In this document: one piece after another, positions 60,082-64,000 of the stretch
Position numbering within the stretch: position 1 is the stretch's first letter
How the letters are laid out: each line of letters starts with the position of its first letter
NCBI RefSeq assembly: GCF_017309955.1
Contig: NZ_CP021248.1
Location: 186,001-250,000, forward strand
Direction of reading: 5' to 3'
Length of the DNA stretch: 64,000 nucleotides
DNA from: Novosphingobium sp. KA1
Lineage (GTDB): Bacteria; Pseudomonadota; Alphaproteobacteria; Sphingomonadales; Sphingomonadaceae
Translations under genes and position numbers: made by a program
The notes under the pieces: generated by a model
The model's database searches: none
What the model saw: the letters and a program-made list of their open reading frames with translations, nothing else
Told to the model about the DNA's origin: nothing

Positions 60082-61459
60082 GCACCGGCCTAAGCGCCGG
60101 GCTTCCGGGCCGATCCGCAGCGCGGCCTTCCGTTTCGCGCTGCTTCTCGCCGGGGTCTTCGCCATCGGTGCGGCCGCGCTGCTGATCGTCGTCGAAGAGC
60201 AGATCGGGCGCTATGCCACCGAAGCGACGAACGGCGGCCTGCAGGCGGAGATGAGCGTGCTTCAGGGCGAATACGCGCAACTCGGGCAATCCGGTCTGAC
60301 CGACGCGATGGCCCGTCACGCAGGCGTTCGTCCCGAGGCACCCTATCGCTACCTGCTGCTCGATGTCGCAGGCCGCCGCCTGTTCGGCGATCTTCCGGCG
60401 ACGGCGATGACGGAGGGCTGGAGCACGGTGAACGTGATAGAGCCCGAGCCGGGCCAGCAAGGCACGCGCCGGGAAAGCATGACTACGCTCGGCGCGCGTC
60501 TGCCGGACGGGTTGCGGCTGGTCGTGGCCAGCGACAACTACGACGTGCAGATGCTGCGCCACCGGCTCGGCCGCTTCACCCTGCTCAGCGGGATCGGCAT
60601 CACGCTCTTCGCACTGCTGGGCGGATATCTCACCGGGAGGCTCTTCGTGCGTCGTCTCGACCGGGTAAACGGCGCGGTCGATCGCATCGTCGAGGGGGAC
60701 CGAGCGGAGCGGCTGCCGATGATCGGCCTAGGCCCGGAGTTCGACGATCTGGCGCAGAACCTGAACCGGATGCTCGATCGCAATGCCGCAGCGATGGAGG
60801 CGCTGCGGCAGGTTTCAACCGACATCGCGCACGACTTGCGCACGCCGCTCAGTCGCCTTCACCAGCGGCTGGAACAGATGCAGGAAAGTGCCGAGGTCGA
60901 ACCGGCGATGATCGACGACGCCCTTGAGCAGACCTCGGGCATCCTCGAGACCTTCCAAGCGCTGCTGAGGATCGGCGCCCTGGAAGGCGGAGTCGGACGC
61001 AGGCGCTTCACGCGGGTCGATCTCAGCGAACTGATGGACCGCGTCCAGCAGGCTTACGCCCCCGTGGCCGAGGATGCGGCGCATAACTACCTTGCTGACC
61101 ATGAACCCGGCATCGTCGTAAACGGCGACGGCGAACTGCTGGCGCAGCTCTTCACCAACCTTGTGGAGAACGCCATCGTCCACACGCCTGCGGGAACGAC
61201 GATCACGTCGCGGATTTTCGTGGACGATGGCGGCATAGTGGCCGAGGTGTCCGATACCGGGCAGGGCATCCCGGCATCGGAGCGCGCCAATGTCTTCCGG
61301 CGGTTCTATCGCCTCGATGCCAGCCGCCATACCGAGGGCTCGGGCCTTGGCCTGGCGCTGGTCGCAGCGATCGCGGCCCTGCACGACGCGGCCTGGACCA
61401 TACCGGAGCATCCTTCCGGCCTTACAGTACAGATTATCTTTCCACCTTGCCCTTCCTGA
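60071..61459 (+). CDS. sensor histidine kinase
   Basis: The 462-residue kinase has two membrane spans (~20-41 and ~168-190) around a periplasmic sensor of ~125 residues and a HAMP. The H-box is VSTDIAHDLRTPLSRLHQRL, and ATPase motifs are LFTNLVENAIVHTPAG, VSDTGQGIPASERA and GSGLGLALVAAIAALH. All catalytic motifs look intact. It is the partner of the overlapping upstream regulator. A transposon end lies within 500 bp downstream. Confidence 0.94.
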   Translation: MPPEHRPKRRASGPIRSAAFRFALLLAGVFAIGAAALLIVVEEQIGRYATEATNGGLQAEMSVLQGEYAQLGQSGLTDAMARHAGVRPEAPYRYLLLDVAGRRLFGDLPATAMTEGWSTVNVIEPEPGQQGTRRESMTTLGARLPDGLRLVVASDNYDVQMLRHRLGRFTLLSGIGITLFALLGGYLTGRLFVRRLDRVNGAVDRIVEGDRAERLPMIGLGPEFDDLAQNLNRMLDRNAAAMEALRQVSTDIAHDLRTPLSRLHQRLEQMQESAEVEPAMIDDALEQTSGILETFQALLRIGALEGGVGRRRFTRVDLSELMDRVQQAYAPVAEDAAHNYLADHEPGIVVNGDGELLAQLFTNLVENAIVHTPAGTTITSRIFVDDGGIVAEVSDTGQGIPASERANVFRRFYRLDASRHTEGSGLGLALVAAIAALHDAAWTIPEHPSGLTVQIIFPPCPS

Positions 61460-61463
61460 CGGC

Positions 61464-61481
61464 AGATAGTGTCGACTATCT
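61464..61481. terminator. small hairpin after the kinase gene
   Basis: AGATAGT (61464-61470) and ACTATCT (61475-61481) form a perfect 7-bp stem with a GTCG loop, 5 bp after the kinase stop. No T-run follows, so it is only a weak terminator candidate. Confidence 0.4.
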
Positions 61482-61936
61482 CGGGAAGAGATTAGGGCTT
61501 GGCGAAAATTTACTCACAGGTCGCAAACCATGACCCACGCCCCTGCACCAGTGCGAATTGTCGTGTCACGTTGAGACTTGATCACTGCAAAGATCACGCC
61601 GGTCTCGGTCTTGCAGCTGCCCCGAGATGGTACTCGGCAGAGTGCACCTTCGTGTTGAATGGTCTCCTGCGTCGCAGTGGCCTCATATTCGGCACTCTCG
61701 ATGGTTATTTCGGTGAGAACTCAGCGGTATTCGAACCTCCGGTTTCAGGTACTGGAAAATCGCTGTCGAATGGCCACAATGGGCGCGTCACCGACCGGCA
61801 CCTGTCAAAATTCCGAGGGACCGGTTTCAGCGCAAGCCGTCATTCCAGCGCCCGCACCGGAATGCCTTGAGTTGGCCGCACTCGCCTTCCTGATTTAAAT
61901 CCGTCTCCCAAAAAGTATGTATCACACGAAATAAAC
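61482..61936. other. gene-free stretch containing the right end of a TniABQ transposon
   Basis: No convincing gene is present. A terminal sequence of the Tni transposon must lie here, because tniQ is its last visible gene. TGTCACGTTGAGACTTG at 61564 starts like the TGTC ends of Tn5053/Tn552-type elements and is a candidate boundary. TGTTGAATGGTC (61651-61662 area) and TGTCGAATGGCC (61764 area) may be internal transposase-binding repeats. Confidence 0.4.
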
Positions 61937-63055
61937 TTAGGCGGAGTCTTGAAAAAGAGTTTCATAGGTGTGCGAGGCGTCTCGTAAATAAGACATCCGT
62001 TCAAATTGTTCATTCCGATGGAGGGCTGCTTCCAACTTTCTTTTTAGTGTTGACGAGCAAGTGAGGCGATCTTGAATAAAGTGCTTGAGCGCCATGCTAC
62101 CGATCGTCCGCGACCATATGTCGACAACCAACTTGCCCTGACAGAGTCCCGTTGCGCCATAATCTGCATCGAGCATTGCGGCGCATATTGCAATCAGACA
62201 ACGGCGCAGGGACGGGCTAGCAAGTGCGAGTGGCATTTCACAGGACGGTTCGTCTGGGCAACCGTCTTCGAGTGTGAGCGCGGGCGTGGCAAAGCGATCG
62301 AAAAGTTCATCACGTAGCCCTGCGCGCCTGCGAGCCCTCGCTAGGAGAAGGCAGATTGTGGAGGTTTCGTCGAGCAGCTGAGAGGCTGAGGTGTCGTTGA
62401 AGCGGAATTGGTCCGGCACTTTTCCTGTGAGGGCATCGCGCAGCGCAGCTTCGAAACCTGCGATCATTTTCCAAAGCGAATGCGCCGCTGGCTCCAGTTC
62501 AAGCGCCCCAGGATTTGCCCGTTCGAGACCCCGACGGCAGCGGGCGCAGCACATCCTCGGCGGCCCTTGCGGTGACCGCTTCATCGCCCAATCGACACTC
62601 CCGCAAGTGACGCATCGGTCGACGAGCGGCCAGTTGTGTCGGGAACAAAAGCCTCCCGCAGCCATAGCCCAGTCGGCGCGGACATAGGCGGCGCGGCCCC
62701 CAGCATAGTCCTCGGCGAGGCAACGGCTGCACCAGGTAATCCGCAGGGAAAGAGCGGGCTCGCAGTCCCGACCAAGATAATCGGATGGAACGTAGCGCCA
62801 GGCCACAAAGTCTGGGTTGATCCTGGGATACCGATAGCAGAGGCCGAGTTTGGCAATCTGGGTCGGCGCAATGCCGGTGTTTGAGGCAAGTTCAGTGATC
62901 ATCGATTTGGTCGGGTGGACGTCCGGATGACGCCAGTGGCCGGCGCTATTTCGAGAGGCGCGAAGAGAAGGCTCGTTCATAGCATTCCGATTGGGTCGCA
63001 TGCGCGTCAGCCACGAACTGAGAAGCTCATCCGGGAATGGCTCCACGAAAGTCAT
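61937..63055 (-). CDS. tniQ: TniQ family transposition protein
   Basis: A 372-residue TniQ. The family start FVEPFPDELLSSWLTRM is present, followed by zinc-binding clusters: WCSRCLAEDYAGG, FCSRHNWPLVDRCVTCG and CCARCRRGLE (residues ~105-180). The C-terminal part is helical. TniQ acts with TniA transposase and the TniB ATPase in target selection. Its ATG overlaps the tniB stop (ATGA). Base composition is somewhat lower in G+C than the flanking chromosomal genes, in keeping with transfer. Confidence 0.93.
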   Translation of the reverse strand: MTFVEPFPDELLSSWLTRMRPNRNAMNEPSLRASRNSAGHWRHPDVHPTKSMITELASNTGIAPTQIAKLGLCYRYPRINPDFVAWRYVPSDYLGRDCEPALSLRITWCSRCLAEDYAGGRAAYVRADWAMAAGGFCSRHNWPLVDRCVTCGSVDWAMKRSPQGPPRMCCARCRRGLERANPGALELEPAAHSLWKMIAGFEAALRDALTGKVPDQFRFNDTSASQLLDETSTICLLLARARRRAGLRDELFDRFATPALTLEDGCPDEPSCEMPLALASPSLRRCLIAICAAMLDADYGATGLCQGKLVVDIWSRTIGSMALKHFIQDRLTCSSTLKRKLEAALHRNEQFERMSYLRDASHTYETLFQDSA

Positions 63056-63975
63056 AGGATCGCTCGGCCGATTGTCTTTCGCTTGCCCGCCGAGGCATAC
63101 ATGGAGACGAGAGGCAGTGTTACGTCCTTGGCGTCGAAGCTTGCTGCGTCGAGCATTTCCTGGCCATCGCGGATCGCCGCGACGGCAGCCGCCTCAATGA
63201 GCCTGAATATTCGGCCGGTCACACCTTGGGTGAGGGCTAGTAAACGTTGCCGCGCTTCGACGGTGTCGAGCCGCGAAGGTCGTCTGAGGGGCAGCAGACC
63301 AGAAAAGCTCGCAAGGAGCTGGCGCAGGGCGTGATCGTTACACCATGGCATCAACTCGAACGCTCCGAACCGATCAGCAAGGTTCGGATCGGTCAGGACG
63401 GCCATGCGCGCCTCCTCGGTGCCTGCGCAGACAATCGGAATTTTGAGGTCATTCGTCAGAAAGCGAATTGTATTGAGGAACACCCGCTGCTGGCGCGGCG
63501 TGCCTGCGAGCATCTTGTCGATTTCGTCCAGGACAAGCACCTTGGTTTCGACTTCGGCAAGCAAGTGTCTCGCTTCCGCCCGCATCGATCGCACGGACAG
63601 GGAGCTAAGCTCGACGCAATTGAGCGCGGTCAGCAGTTCGGTGTAAAATTGATCCTCCGTCGGCTCCGGCGGCATCTGCACCAGCAGCACTGGCATCCTG
63701 CTAAGCCCCGTCCTTATATCGAACTGGGGCGCATGCAGTTTGGAGAAGCGGCTGACGATCTCGGTCTTGCCCATCCCGGTGGAACCAAACAATAACAGGC
63801 AGGGCATTCGCCCTCGAGGTGGATAGATCACCAGGTCCTCGAGGTGACAGAGCGCGGCTTCAGCCTGTGGCAACGAAATCCAACGGTCGCGCCGAAGCCA
63901 GTCCACCCGGGCCTCATCAGTCAGTTCGGCATACTCGCGGTAAGCCGGGAAGAGATGACCGTAGAGCGTGCTCAT
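63052..63975 (-). CDS. tniB: TniB AAA+ ATPase of Tn5053-like transposon
   Basis: A 307-residue AAA+ ATPase with Walker A GSTGMGKT (residues 64-71), Walker B KVLVLDEIDKM (~143-153) and sensor-1 IPIVCAGTEEARM. The start MSTLYGHLFPAYREYAELTD is typical of TniB. It is the regulator ATPase that loads the DDE transposase on target DNA. Its ATG overlaps the stop of the upstream tniA frame, and its stop overlaps tniQ. Confidence 0.94.
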   Translation of the reverse strand: MSTLYGHLFPAYREYAELTDEARVDWLRRDRWISLPQAEAALCHLEDLVIYPPRGRMPCLLLFGSTGMGKTEIVSRFSKLHAPQFDIRTGLSRMPVLLVQMPPEPTEDQFYTELLTALNCVELSSLSVRSMRAEARHLLAEVETKVLVLDEIDKMLAGTPRQQRVFLNTIRFLTNDLKIPIVCAGTEEARMAVLTDPNLADRFGAFELMPWCNDHALRQLLASFSGLLPLRRPSRLDTVEARQRLLALTQGVTGRIFRLIEAAAVAAIRDGQEMLDAASFDAKDVTLPLVSMYASAGKRKTIGRAIL

Positions 63976-64000
63976 GACCGTTCCTCGATGGCGAGCGGGA
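63972..64000 (-). CDS. tniA: TniA transposase, last codons only (runs off window)
   Basis: Upstream of tniB a frame ends PLAIEERS then TGA, with the stop overlapping the tniB ATG. Position and coupling fit the C-terminus of the TniA DDE transposase in the tniA-tniB-tniQ order. Only eight codons are inside the window, so the call rests on synteny. Confidence 0.55.

Larger units (their letters stand above)
61564..64000 (-). mobile_element. Tn5053/Tn402-type (TniABQ) transposon, partial
   Basis: Three overlapping genes in tniA-tniB-tniQ order define the element; tniA and the far end are outside the window. The boundary at 61564 is a guess from a TGTCAC sequence and could lie anywhere in 61482-61936. 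No tniR resolvase is visible on this side. The insertion lies just after a two-component operon and leaves its genes intact. Confidence 0.7.

Noticed and set aside
61499..61870. 123-codon plus-strand frame between the kinase and tniQ
   Set aside because: No recognisable domain and it spans the probable transposon end.
1..64000. CRISPR arrays, tRNA or rRNA genes
   Set aside because: No regularly spaced repeats and no tRNA or rRNA signature sequences were seen on either strand; a covariance-model search was not possible.

Overview
The window looks like a Sphingomonadaceae-type alphaproteobacterium (Novosphingobium/Sphingobium-like). The inference rests on uniformly high G+C coding sequence, FecI-FecR-TonB receptor organisation, CopA/B/C/D copper genes, several RND systems and an alphaproteobacterial large serine recombinase. 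No rRNA, tRNA or CRISPR array was seen.

Layout: (1) 1-5.3 kb, minus strand: cyoABCD quinol oxidase, SURF1, a small XRE regulator and the start of a flavin reductase. A perfect FNR-type palindrome lies upstream of cyoA, with a second palindrome beside a divergent hemerythrin-like gene. (2) 6.0-13.9 kb: a copper locus. copCD is transcribed leftwards. A three-gene module with the order and features of cnrYXH (small membrane anti-sigma candidate, periplasmic metal sensor, ECF sigma) runs rightwards, followed by a GGDEF-EAL protein and copAB. copCD, the sigma module and copA share one promoter motif, TGAGGGAT then CGTAT. (3) 13.8-20.9 kb: a mobile-DNA block with a large serine recombinase whose 3' end runs into copB, a long-form resolvase, IS21-like repeats, and an intact IS66-family element (18304-20778, exact 8-bp target duplication) inserted in an IS256-type remnant. 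(4) 21.0-30.7 kb, minus strand: adaptor-RND-TolC efflux operon, secreted proteins, an OmpR/EnvZ-type pair and an EF-hand protein. Three of these transcription units carry a GTTACA-N4-GTTACA-type direct repeat upstream. (5) 30.9-31.66 kb: transposon graveyard with an IS3-type 5' remnant and a Tn3-family tnpA 3' remnant plus its 38-bp terminal repeat. (6) 31.7-39.2 kb: CusA/CzcA-like efflux operon ending in its own response regulator and kinase. (7) 39.3-45.2 kb: exported phosphodiesterase-type protein, and a FecI/FecR/TonB-receptor unit. (8) 45.1-53.5 kb: surface-polysaccharide cluster (deacetylase-like protein, three GT4-type glycosyltransferases, a CDP-glycerol-transferase-like protein, a flippase and a membrane protein). 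Two of its genes share a near-identical 27-nt leader. (9) 53.5-61.5 kb: a third tripartite RND operon facing a PepSY protein and another two-component pair. (10) 61.5-64 kb: the 3' end of a TniABQ (Tn5053/Tn402-like) transposon running off the window.

Overall this is an envelope-stress and metal-efflux region assembled around mobile elements. The most notable proposal is a CnrYXH-type extracytoplasmic sigma circuit that appears wired to copper-resistance genes. Its sensor keeps all five metal ligands of CnrX at the right spacing. A second proposal is a compact response-regulator regulon in the 26.5-30.8 kb segment.
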